64,000 bases of DNA from Membranipora membranacea (lineage: Eukaryota; Bryozoa; Gymnolaemata; Cheilostomatida; Membraniporidae): NCBI GenBank assembly GCA_914767715.1, contig OU612070.1, positions 7,331,501-7,395,500 of the forward strand. Direction: 5' to 3'. How positions within the stretch are numbered: the first letter of the stretch is position 1; every line of letters starts with the position of its first letter. Below, in pieces: positions 1 through 10,997 of the stretch. The translations under genes were made by a program, and so were the position numbers. Under the pieces are notes generated by a model, which saw only the letters and a program-made list of their open reading frames with translations, did no database searches and had not been told where the DNA came from.

Positions 1-232
1 GAAGAATGTATGTATGAATAAAAAAAACATCAGTTCTATAGTTTCTACCAAGTTTTGATAATGCGAATAATTGTGTTGCATGAGTTGCTCTCGGCTCTTT
101 CCAATCAAGATGTGTTTACGTGTTTACCTGAAAGTATTTCCAACAGACTAATATTTTCATGGTATTCTGTTTACAGATTCTCACTTACCTGCTCTAAGAT
201 TTCTGTCTATAGAACCTTCGGCAGCACAGTGA
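1..232 (+). CDS. 3' end of a zinc-finger family gene (end of exon 8, plus exon 9)
   Basis: The window opens inside a copy of the zinc-finger family. Bases 1-7 match the last seven bases of exon 8 (encoding Glu-Glu plus one base) and are followed by a GTATGT donor. After an intron that resembles those of the other copies, an AG acceptor at 175-176 opens exon 9 (177-232). It reads YSHLPALRFLSIEPSAAQ and stops at TGA 230-232. The same peptide, slightly changed, ends the copies at 50672 and 59484. The rest of the gene lies upstream of the window. The exon assignment is firm from the multi-copy comparison; whether the gene is functional cannot be judged here. Confidence 0.7.
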
Positions 233-560
233 AGGAGTGGAGGGCTTTTGTCAACAAACTAATTACAGCAGAGAATACCCACTTAATTGGTAATCACTCG
301 CAATGAATGGCTATATTGCCTACCTAATTGCCGGATATGAGTTTGCGAACCTGACGCAACCCTTGCAAACTGTTTGAAAAGTTATTTTCTGTAGCGTAAG
401 TTTTGTTTGGTTTGCTCATTGACAACTGAAATATGGTTTGATTGCACCATACTGTACTTGAACAGTATTATAGATTTCTTAGAAGCCAGTATGGCATATC
501 TTCTGTTTTTTTTAAAATTTAATGGCTTTAAATGGGCATTTCATCATTAAAAGTGATTGA
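233..560 (+). other. 3' untranslated region of the left-edge zinc-finger copy
   Basis: The sequence after the stop is recognisably the same as that after the stops at 50724 and 59524. Shared parts are a GGAGGGC-rich start, a stretch around 350-400 with CTTGCAAACTG, and a block at 465-510 around ATTATAGATTTCTTAGAA. Conservation beyond the stop in three copies supports the stop position and shows that whole genes were duplicated. No clear polyadenylation signal was fixed. Confidence 0.55.
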
Positions 561-1897
561 TAATGAAAAGCCTCTACCAGCTATCCTGTCACAGTATGAG
601 CACTCAAACAGATGTTAAGGCATGTTTTTATTGAGAGCTGCACCGACATGTATAATTAGAAGGTAGTAGTCTGTGCATGCGTCTTTTTTGGGAGCGGCAT
701 TTATGGACCCTCACGACAGTACTTCTTGATTTCCTCAGATTTCCTAAAACATATTTCATCTCCTCATATAAACCTCTAGCTAAGTGACCACTATCCTAGA
801 AAAAATTTATTCTGAATATATATGGAGTCATCCTCTAAGTTTACGTCTCAGAACAACTCCAATGGACTGCATGTAACGCAAGACTAACCTCATGACCACC
901 AATTGCAGATATCATCAGATTTATTTTAACAAACTTTATTGGCATAACTTTCTTTTGTTTTGCATAATGAGCCATAGTGGAAAAGGGGAACAAAGATTTT
1001 AATCCCGATAATATCATGGTAACCTTCAATTAATCGATATTCATCCTAAAAACCCGTCCAAATATAAAGTTAGAAACAATTTCGATAAAATCAAGGTTTT
1101 CTGACGTTTTAAGTCACCCTGTCAGGAAGCTTACATGCTGCGTCCGAGTTGAAGACCCCGTTGAAAGCCAGAATTACAAGTTAATGAGATACTAGGACCA
1201 TAGATCAAAATCTCTCCATAACTGCACCTGTACCAAATTCTATCGTTTATGGCATGATAGAACTGTTTTAGGTTCTACAGGAGGGCTATCCCAATCTACA
1301 GTACAGGTACTGAGACCCATTGATCCCAAGCAGTGCCCTATATCCTTGCCTGCCAGAATTCCGGCTACTTTTTATTGAAGATGCGGAGGGGGATCTTTTT
1401 ACTGCTAGTGGGGTGTGTAAACATTATTTTTAGTCTCGTTCTGCGAGGACCTGGCTAGGATGAATGCCGCTCTGAATTAGACCTTATCCTCAAATATCCC
1501 CACCCTTAAACATCAGACCACTGTCGACTCCTTAGTTGCATCATAACACTACAATCATTTCAGAGGAGTAAGATTTTGCTGCAAATAGAAAGGTTTGAGT
1601 AAATATAGTATCAGTTTTTCTTGTCAACAATTCTATTTGTCCATCTAACCAAGTATGATTGGTTACAGATCATGGCTTTACATCTGTGGGCATTATAACA
1701 CATTGTAGGTCCTTCACTTCAATGTATGGGGTGTGGGATGTCATGATTGAGTATCCAACCACAACTCAATTGAAAAAGAATTCTTGTTACTCTTGTTGGT
1801 GGTGCCCCGAATTATTTTATTTGAGTCATTTGTAATGCAATCTGAGCATTCTCCCATGTGTGAACAATTCCAGGATACTTAACGTAATTGCGCATAT
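561..1897. other. No gene recognised
   Basis: Only short spurious frames are present. Bases about 640-690 (around GTAGTAGTCTGTGCATGCG) match the part of the dispersed repeat family near 63570-63600. Nothing else is identified. Confidence 0.5.
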
Positions 1898-4800
1898 CAG
1901 CTTCATCTTCCCGCATGTAAGAGCTTGATGGTATGCCTGGAGTAACTGCCTTTCTGTTCCAAGTTGTCATACACTGAAACATTTTTGCTTGGACAAAACC
2001 TATACCATAGAACCAAGTGTATATATTGTGTTCTGTACCATCCACTTGTGACTCAAAATCATGCCTGACCTGACCGAATAGAAAGCTAACAACACTAAGA
2101 ATTGTTTGGGATTAGGAAAACAAGCATTCAACCCCAAACTATCATTCTAATTAATCAATCTGGCTATTACTCACAAAAATTCTCTCCCATTGCCTATATC
2201 CACATCTTAACAGACTGACCTTAAACGCAAGGGCGTAAATCCCAGGGCTTAGATTGCTACAAATGTCCACGTACTACGCCCAAAACATATGTTGCGTCAG
2301 GTCTGGTTTGTCTATACAATTTACTATTATCACTGTGATTGTTGATAACTGTTGATAAATCTTCATCAGTTGTCAGTTTTGTGGTCACTTGATGGATTTA
2401 CACTGGTCACAGAATAAGGATGTATTAGCCTTGCTACGGCGGGCCTTATACTCTGTGTACTGGTGCATTGATGGCAAGGTTGATTGCACATCCCTAATGA
2501 TACATTACAACTAATTTTTTACTCTAGTAGGTGACATCGTTTCAGATGCATAATAATCTTCAGTTCCTGTTTCCACAATTCATAATCTGATGCTGTCAGT
2601 GATATGGCAAAGTGAGTAGCCTGATTATAACTTGCAACCACAGCTTGTTTATACACCTTGTCTTCTCTTTATAAATACCCATGTGATTGGCCTTTTATCT
2701 GGTTAACTTATGCAGGTGGTAATCTTAGTCCAGCAGACTGGCCAGGGGGGTGGGTTTTGCCAGGCTGACCAGAATTTCTGGTATTGTCAGAACATTTCTC
2801 CCACTGTAGCTAAGGTTGTTTGACTAAATCTGATTCTGATCCCTATGTCTAATTTTCTATGGTTATAGTACTACCCGAGTATAGTCGCTGGTACTACTGT
2901 CATGTCAAGCAGAATTATAGCTAGAGCCGAATTTGCTTTTGTTTGACGGCTGTTTCTATTTCATATGGCTCCTAGATTCATAATTCTTTTAATGTCTGTT
3001 TATTATAGCCTGTCTATTTTGACAATGCCAGCTCCCTGGTCGATTTAAGTTTCCAACTTCATCTGCTGTCCTTTTCGGGCACCAATTTTATTATTTCAAA
3101 ACTTGATTCGTTCTAAAACCTGCTTGAATCTGGTTGTCTTGGCCATCTGCACTTTTATTCTTGTGCCTGATAGTTAGCACTGAGATCTAACTTGCTTAAC
3201 TTGCATAAAAAGAAATTGCATCATATTAGAGATCCCAAGCCATGGCAGGCTGTCAGGGGGGGGGGGGGCGTGTAGCCTGCCCAGGATAAAAGATCCCAGT
3301 TGAAGGTATTGTACTGATTCAATTCTGGTTCGATGGTCCATTACTTGGTTTAAGAGTCATTGTTCTCAGCTCAGTGTTTTCAAAAGGCTTTGCCAACTTA
3401 AATGTCACTTGTCAATTGTCATGATAATAAACCTCAGTTAAACAAAGTTTGTTTCATCCTATTATCAAGTCCTATTATCAAATCCTATCATCAACTAGTT
3501 GATTAAAAATGGTTGGTTGATTAAAATCAGGTGGTCATATCACACAAACCTTTGATTGCCTAAAGGGCGCAGCCGCAATATCTGCGCCAGGTTGCTCTCT
3601 GTTTGCAGGCAGGTCGAAGTACACTTGCGTGCCAACCAACTGACTGAGCCATTGCCTGATTAAATGTGCAGTTACTATTACCAATGCTGTATTACCAGCA
3701 TTGGGATGTCTCTTTTGCTAAACTTGTTATTGAAGTATATTTTCACTCTACGGAATCTGAATATTTATTTTAGTTAACAGCTGCATAGATGTTATGAAAG
3801 CTCCTCGGAAACTTAAGACATTGGTGAGCTATTCAGCTATTCAAATTAATCACCTGCCTCTTGTGGTTGTTTAAAAGTGCATTGTAGTCCTAGGAAAATA
3901 CTCTAGATCTTGATCAGTTCTCTTCAGTATATAATCACCTACACAATGCTAGGTTAAGCGCTCAAACTGTGCCAGGATGGCCGATAGAAGTATTTAAATG
4001 AAATGGTCTTACCAGCTCTCCGACACAGTTTGTGCGCTTAGTCTGGCGTAGTGTAGGTGATAATATCCCGAAAAGAATATATCCATATCTAGATTCTCGG
4101 ACTTCACCAGGCATACATAGCAAATGAATAAATTCTTGTTCTGAATCTCTGACTCTTTTTCCTCTGACATTGCCTTTCATCATCAGAGTGTCAATCTTTA
4201 TCTATCTACTGCTATCACTGGAGCTAGGTCCCTGACCACTGTCTCCTCCATCTCCTCCATCTCCGTCAGCTTCCATCCCTTTTACCCTGCATTATCCTTC
4301 TTATTATGGCTTCTTTATTATCGTTGTACTCGTATCTATCACTGCCAATGCCATTTCTCTCCATCTTCATCCATTTCTCTCCATCTTTTCTCAATCTCTC
4401 TTAATCTTCTTCCCCTGTTTATTGTTCTCATGGTTGCTTCTGTCTGGTATGTTTTTTTCGCGGGGAGCCTTTTCTTTTCTCCAATGTTCTCCTTTGTTTG
4501 AATTTGATGAGCTATCCCCCCAATGAAGTTTCTCCTGGTATACCACTTGGTACTCTTTTTTTAATTCTAGGATGTATCTTACCTGAACAAATTTCTTTGT
4601 ATCTGGATCCCTTCTGCGATTGCCTGTTTCAAGTGTACCATTTAAATAAAACCATCGTTAAAATCATACCACCCACTGCATTCTATTTTTAATACTTCTA
4701 TCCATCTATTTAATGATATTCATTGAAATGAGAATATACAAATATATCACAGAGTAAGGATATATCCTTACTCTGTGAATATATCATGATGGATGTTATC

Positions 4801-6530
4801 ATGTTTGTAGCATATAATACCTAGAGCAGAATATCTGAACACTGTTCCTAATAACCTTGTCAAAGACCAAGGAAAATTGGAGTTCGGAATAGACAGTATC
4901 TTATTGAAACCATTAACAATGACATAAATCAAAGGTGGTGTCACCCAGTACGGTATATACTCACACAGTAGGGGATATCTATACTCTGTGATGGTATTAA
5001 CAGTGGTGCAGTGTTGATAAATCTCAACATGATGTGTGGTCTCATCAAGGAGTCTTTAACTCCTCGGTCTCATAAAGTGTTTTCTTCGTATACACTATTT
5101 CATTTGGCAGACAATAATCATCCTGGATGAATGTTTGCTAAAGAAATTACGGAATTCCGAAAGGACAGATTCGCGTGAAGATAGACAATATTCATTTTTC
5201 CATACGCAAATGTAATACAATGCAATGTAACTGCCTGACTATACTATAACATAACTGAATATCTTGCTTTTCAAGATCTATTAAGTTTTTCTAATAAAGC
5301 ACTGAGTCCACAGGGTCGAGTATGCACAACATTACAAGCTGTGGTTTCCCTTTGTTTTCAGGCATTTATACCTCTCTAGCCATACGAAAAGAAAACAGTA
5401 GCGAAACACTCTAAATTTAACTGATCTACACTTGAAGGATGTATGCACATTACCCACCAGCAGGTGAGTACTACTAGTTTATTGGGGGTTACAACTTTGG
5501 GGTGAGGCCATTTTTGATATATATATAAAATTACCCCACCCCAAAGTTATATATTCATTGTATAGGCCTAATATCATACAATCATAATGCAACAATCTGT
5601 TTTGAAAATACCAGTTGAAATAGAATGTAGAGGATGTATCATGTTTGATGAAGTTTCAGTACTTCCTGATCAGTTCATTGAGAAAGCCAAAATTCGTAAG
5701 AAAAACAGCTCTCTTTTGCAATCCACAAAGTCACACTAACGCAGGCGAATTAAAGATTTTCACTAGGAGAAGCTTATTTCAAGCACATAAACTCTGCTCT
5801 TTATCATTTGTTTTATATGGAAGTCACCTACCCTGATGATGGGAACTCGATAATTTATGCCCGGGCTTTGCAAATATTCCCGCTTCGCATTTTTCTTGGC
5901 TTTCTCATGAGCAACCGACTGACTATAACATGTATCGATATTTGTGTAGTCTTTTTTCATGATTCATATTAAAGTCCAAACGAAGTACATAAAAAAATCA
6001 TGTGATACTGTTAGGGGTTAGGGGTTTTGGGTTTTCAAAGTCAGTTAAGGAATGGTGGTAATTTTGTTGCCATAGTTAAATTTGGTGGATAACCTCTAAA
6101 GACATCCACATGCAACTTTAGAAAGGCCCAATAATAGTTTATGCTTTGTTCTCAATATAGACTTTAACACTGATTTTTATCTATGTCACCAGCGAATGCT
6201 AAAAAAACAGATCGGATCGTTCTGGTTTCTACCAATTCAGCTTTATGCCCGAAACTTACAGATAGTTGAGGCAACAATATATATTCTAAAGGAGTTGAGT
6301 TTGATTTTTGAAAAGTGTGTCTTCGATCGGATTGCAGTTTAGAGAAGCAATCTTAATTTTGAGGAAATATTTTTTTAAGGTGTTCTTAAAATGTCTACAT
6401 AAATATCTTGTCCAGGCACTTTTGATTTGACGCCTCATGATACATGAAATGGAAGTTGAGAAAACATCCTTGAGTGTCGCTACACAGTAAAATGTAGGTT
6501 CAGTGCATCAAGTTTCAGAATAATTATTCT
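1898..6530. other. No gene recognised (unit 1 left half)
   Basis: Non-coding sequence shared with 10998-15640. It contains a poly-G run at about 3257-3268, a perfect 32-nt palindrome at 4747-4778, and an exon-like start at about 5442 (ATG, eight codons, then GTGAGT), which is conserved in unit 2 but not assigned. No long frame and no known domain are visible. Confidence 0.5.
4747..4778. repeat. Perfect 32-nt palindrome (copy 1)
   Basis: TCACAGAGTAAGGATA is followed directly by its reverse complement. AT-rich flanks extend the symmetry imperfectly. The same palindrome is at 13840-13871 in unit 2. Fragments of its arms (TATACTC, ACTCTGTGATG) recur about 200 bases downstream in both units. Confidence 0.85.
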
Positions 6531-7500
6531 CTTATATATACTTTCATTGTCAATCTACAATCATCTTTAGGAATGTTTTTCATACAGTGACAGAACAAAA
6601 AAAATCTTAAGCGGAGAGAAAAAGAAAAAAATACACAAGTAATAAAAATTAATAGGATTTAAAGTGCTTTATATATATATACTTTTTTTGTCAATCTACA
6701 ATCATCTTTAGGAATGTTTTTCATGCAGTGACAGAACAAACCAAAAAAAACCTAAGCGGAGAGAAAAAGAAAAAATACACAAGTAATGAAAATTAATAGG
6801 ATTTAAAGTGTTTTGATAGTTGTTGTTTAAAATAAGTAAGTTAGTTTGCTAAGCACATCTGAATTAGTAAAGAGTTAAAAGTTGTAGTGTAGTTGTTTTG
6901 TCTTAATTGATCAGTGTGATAATGTAATAGGCATCTGTCTCTAAAAAGGTTTTAGAGCTAGCTGGAATAAAGCCTTCCAAAAGAAAGTCAGGTGCAATCA
7001 AATGCAAAATTTGAAAACCAAAAATACAGGTGAAATGACCAGCAAGGAGAGGAAAAGGAATCGGACCAAGAGATGTATTTAAATCTCTTGTATGTACTAG
7101 ATGATATGGTATGTGGTTGACATGTGCTAATAGGCGGAAAGCCCTCTTTTGGAGCAAGTATATTCTTTCAAGAATATATTGTGGTGATAGGTTGCCATAT
7201 ATGCGGATGCCATATATCATATAACAAAAGACATACTGGAAATAAAAGTTACGAGATGATTTACTATCTAGGAAAGCCCTGAATTTCTGGAACATTTGTT
7301 TATTTTGGTGAAAATCTGGTCTACATGATCATCCCATGTCAATGTGTCATTCAAAGTAAAACCAAGGAGTTTGGTATTGAAATTTCGATTAAGTTTTTCA
7401 TGGTTAAATTTTAGATCTAAATCTAGAGATGTGGCTCTATCAGAGGGTTGTATAAGCATATAGTGAGATTTTTTTACTCTAATACCAGCTTTTCCAATTA
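6530..7500 (-). mobile_element. 5'-truncated jockey-like LINE, unit 1 copy
   Basis: On the minus strand, 7459 to 6903 encodes the C-terminal part of a non-LTR reverse transcriptase ORF. It is homologous to the larger element at 60054-61508: shared parts are HEKLNR, LLGF-LND, NFYFQY, LSPQYILERIYLLQKR and the final block. The frame is broken near 7280, so two overlapping pieces are seen. The presumed 3' untranslated part lies at lower coordinates and contains two direct copies of a roughly 130-bp segment (about 6535-6660 and 6665-6810). The catalytic domain is missing. This is a dead fragment duplicated with the 9-kb unit. Confidence 0.75.
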
Positions 7501-7982
7501 TTTTTCTCAGTCATTTTGTGGCAGCTATAACAGCAGCAGCAGAGCCAACCTTTCTCAGCATTAAAGACAAGACCAATTTATCAAAATTGCAGATTTTTTT
7601 TGCACTCTTTACAGATGCTTGCTAGTTAGTATTAGAGGCTGACAATCACTTAATCGCGTAATTATACTTGTCACAAAGGATAGCACAACTCTAAGTTTGC
7701 AATGATAACCTGTTTATTCAATTAAATAATTATCACAGGTTCTCTTTACTACAGGTTACTGGAGAAGAACATGTTTGGTGGATTTAACCAGGATGGGAAG
7801 TTTTTTGTTATGGCTCAGGTGAGTTATCTGATATTTAAATTATATAAACTCGTCTAGATAGTTACAAATGATCTCCTGAGATTGAATGCAAATCAATATG
7901 CTGATGCCCAAGCAAATAGTTCAAATGGAGAGAACTCCTACCAGTCTGGTGCACTTTATGATATAGTCATAGACTTAACAAT

Positions 7983-8603
7983 CAATCAACCAACAATCAA
8001 CCAACCGAAAGATACACGACCTGCTTGTTCTCAAACAGTCAGGTGTAGACCAGGGCTCTCTCATAAATATGTATAAATCACAAATCATACCAATGATTAG
8101 CCATGCAGCTGCAGCCTGGTTCCCCTTCACTACTGAGCAACAGAGAGCAGAAATAGAGAAATGTCAAAAACTAGCACTACGCATCATATACAATGAAACA
8201 GAATGCTATGAAACGAGACTAGAACTGGCACAGATTCCAACACTGTGCACGACTCTCAATGAACAATGCTCCACCTATATGGCCCGTCTAACAAAAACCA
8301 TGATCATCCCCTGAGGTCTAGAATGAGAATAAAACAAGCTAGTAGACCAAAGCGTTCATCCAGCTCCCAGTCTGACTTTTATTTTACCAAAACAAGAACG
8401 GTAAAACGCAGTGACTTTATTTTAGCAAATCCTAAATATAGCGAGTAGTAGTCCATGTCTTTTAAAGCTTTTACTTTTTGAATATTTTTTGAATCTACCA
8501 AGGGACATTTTTAGTTTTCCATTAATATTTTTTCAAACAAAGATTTTTATCTATTGTAAGCATTTTCGGATGAAAAGCTCCAATTAAAACAAACAAACAA
8601 ACA
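7983..8603 (+). mobile_element. L2/CR1-like LINE 3' fragment
   Basis: The C-terminal tail of a reverse transcriptase frame is visible: GSLINMYKSQIIPMISHAAA, then CQKLALRIIYNET, LAQIPTL and NEQCSTYMARL. A frameshift near 8300 follows, then RPKRSSSS, KTRTVKRSDFILANPKYSE and a stop. It ends in an (AAAC)n tail at about 8587-8603. AACAAT flanks both sides (7977-7982 and 8604-8609), a plausible target duplication. Unit 2 has the empty site at about 17220, so insertion followed the 9-kb duplication. Confidence 0.8.
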
Positions 8604-9039
8604 AACAATAAACCTAGACAAGACACCATATAGAGCATTAGCATCGAGGCATTTAATTGTGGGCGACTTAACGGCATTGGATTGTGATTTATTACAGCAA
8701 ACCAAAAGCAAATCTGCAACCAGATAAATCCACCAAACAGCGTACAGCCAGTTATGTCAACTTAGGACAGCCATTAGACAAAGGAGAGAAGGGGATTCAC
8801 TTGTGTGTACTGTTGTAAGGTTGGTTTGACACACTTTTATTTCATATAACTTTACTAGGTCACAAAAGAATAGGCAGTTAACTTGTTACCAAATCTAGGT
8901 CTACCCCAATGCTCTGAAAATGAATTAAGTGCTTATTTTTGAATCAGCTTGTCATGTTTACCACAAAAATCTGTCCAACTGCAAATCAATGTCTTCCAAA
9001 CAAACTTTGATGCCCAAGCAAATAGTTCAAGTGGAGAGA

Positions 9040-9556
9040 ACTCCTACCAGTCTGGTGCACTTTATGATATAGTCATAGACTTAACAATAAACCTAGACAA
9101 GACACCATATAGAGCATTAGCATCGAGGCATTTAATTGTGGGCAACGTAACGGCATTGGAAGGTGTAGAAGCATTGGTGTTATCATATGCCAGGTTTTTT
9201 GTTGTTCAGTTTTGATCGGATCTTGAGTGTGAAAATTACAATCGATTAAGCAGCTTGCTGTGAACAGTTTGCTATGAATTTTGGGCAATAAAATATTTTG
9301 AAGAAGAAACAACATCAAGTTGATAACACAATGCTTCTGATTGTAAAGCAGTTTTCAAATTCAAAATCCGATAAAAATTGACTGAGTTATGGACAAAAAC
9401 CTTGATTATGGACAGTAAATCGATGATAACACTAATGCTGCTACACCTTCCAATGTCGTTATGTCGCCACAATTAAGTTCCTCACTTCAGCTGTATATAG
9501 TGTCCTGTGTAGGTTTATTATTAAGTCTATAGGTATAGTGCTTACTCTCTTTGAGT
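9040..9556. mobile_element. Long inverted-repeat (foldback) element, unit 1
   Basis: The left arm (about 9040-9187) is repeated in inverted orientation at about 9423-9556. Matching blocks include ATAACACTAATGCT-type, TACACCTTCCAATG-type and GTGTAGGTTTATTATTAAGT-type segments, with many point differences. The roughly 235-bp loop encodes nothing recognisable. A solo left arm also lies at about 7900-8680, interrupted by the LINE fragment. This is a non-autonomous element or an old foldback; the family is unknown. Confidence 0.65.
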
Positions 9557-10618
9557 TTTTTGACAGGCTGATTTGTCTTGAACTATGAAATCCACCAAAC
9601 TAATGTTTTTTCAATATTTTTCTTTCCTTGCTATAAAGCTAAAAAAATACATCATTGAGGATTTATCCTCACATTGAGCCAAAATATTCGTATAAAATCC
9701 ATTTTCCAAATTGAGAGATAGAAGGCTGCTAACTCAAAGCAGAGGTCTTCACTATTGTGAATGTATTGTACCAACCTGGTTTGCTAAATCGAAGAACGCT
9801 TTATTTTCTGTTGTTACCTGTGCCTTAACCTTCACATACAGTCTCCACAGTCAAGAATAATCATATGCTTTATACCGTTCTAGGGTAATAGGGAAAGAAG
9901 AAAATATGGATGATCACTTGAGATTTCATACTGTTGTGAGATCATACCTACGCGACATTTGTCCTTTCGAGTAAGCTTACCAAACACAAACGCATGGTGG
10001 TCACTTTTCAAGTGTCGTCTTTATAAAGGAACCTTCAAACAAAAGATGTGAGTAGTTAACGACAACCCAAAGCAGCAGTCCCATCTCTATTGATATAAGC
10101 AAAATACTAAAGATGAAAAAAATGTATCTACAAAAGTACTGGTCAACCTCTATCAAGTTTTGTCAAATGTGCTTTCGGAGTACTCCTCTTCATGGAGGGC
10201 GCTGGTGGCTTAATCATCAGAAATGGAGGCAGAGTTGCTTGTAATGCAGTTTAATCTGATAACATGATGAATATATGAGTCGGACTGTTTTGTCGTTGTT
10301 ATCATACCTGTGTCACTGGTTGGTACCCTCATAGATGCATCTACCTGCGCTCAGCCTTCATTTCTCATAATGTTTCCCATCTCAAAATAGTTACTGCACA
10401 TACATAGTCAACAAATATTTCTCTGTATGAGGATCATTTTCTTTTCTGCTTCTTTCTCGCAGGGGTTTCGCGCACCATATAAAAATCTGTGAAACTTGGC
10501 GGAAAAACAGAAAACGGAGAACTTGCTTTTAATTTCAAGACCAAAATGTCAAGACACAACAATTGAAGGATGGGGGAAAGAGTGGAAACTCCTCGATATA
10601 CATGCATCCCTGAGGAAT

Positions 10619-10997
10619 GTAAGTATGAATAACATGGCATATGCTCTATGGTTCCCCACTAGCCAATGTGTTGACTCTGATTGATGGGTTGGGAGAAGAA
10701 GAGCCAAGTGAAGCCATTTATTGGTGCCAAGGTCGTAGGTACTTTCCTGAAAGCACCGATGGCCTGGCATGTGCTCCACTTCTTCAAACCCACTAAACAG
10801 GGCAAACAAATTGGCTTCTCTCCCTTCTCTTGGTTTTGTTGTTGGCAACAAGCTTATTGCATGTTGAAATCCTAGCTGGAGTTGCTCTCAGTTCTTCACC
10901 TGCCACATTCCCGGCCACATTTATGATTTTATGATATTATTCTGTTTAAAAAATTCTTACATAACACCTTTAAGATTTCTATCAACCCAATCCTCAG
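10619..10997. other. No gene recognised (end of unit 1)
   Basis: Downstream of the decayed exon 8. Frames of up to 100 codons occur on both strands but show no domain and are conserved only through the duplication (19130-19507). No exon 9 homologue was found. Confidence 0.4.

Larger units (their letters stand above)
7755..10618 (+). pseudogene. Decayed zinc-finger cassette (exons 4, 6, 7, 8) in duplication unit 1
   Basis: Four exons of the family are recognisable. Exon 4 (7755-7818) is intact with both splice sites and reads LLEKNMFGGFNQDGKFFVMAQ-like, 64 nt as in gene A. Exon 6 (about 8698-8819) keeps CVYC but has two in-frame TAG codons. Exon 7 (about 9885-10047) is 163 nt instead of 179, with a 16-nt deletion inside finger 2. 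Exon 8 (10463-10618) keeps the GGGT start but hits TAA about 23 codons in. Exons 1-3, 5 and 9 were not found nearby. An L2-like fragment and foldback DNA separate exon 4 from exon 6. This is a clear pseudogene. Confidence 0.8.
1898..10997. repeat. Tandem segmental duplication, unit 1 (about 9.1 kb)
   Basis: The sequence from 1898 reappears from 10995, an offset of 9097 at the left end, with only scattered differences. The unit ends at 10997 in ...CCCAATCCTCAG, and the same end recurs near 19507 in unit 2, so the units are head to tail. Unit 1 holds a minus-strand LINE remnant, a broken zinc-finger copy, an L2-like insertion at 7983-8603 absent from unit 2, and a long inverted-repeat element. 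Confidence 0.9.

Noticed and set aside
5442-5463. Possible first coding exon (ATG, eight codons, GTGAGT donor), conserved at about 14534
   Set aside because: Too short to assign; conservation is explained by the tandem duplication and no matching next exon was found.
10549-10875. Overlapping frames of up to 100 codons on both strands (also 19060-19386)
   Set aside because: They exist only through the 9-kb duplication, lie partly on a dead exon 8 and show no domain or start context.
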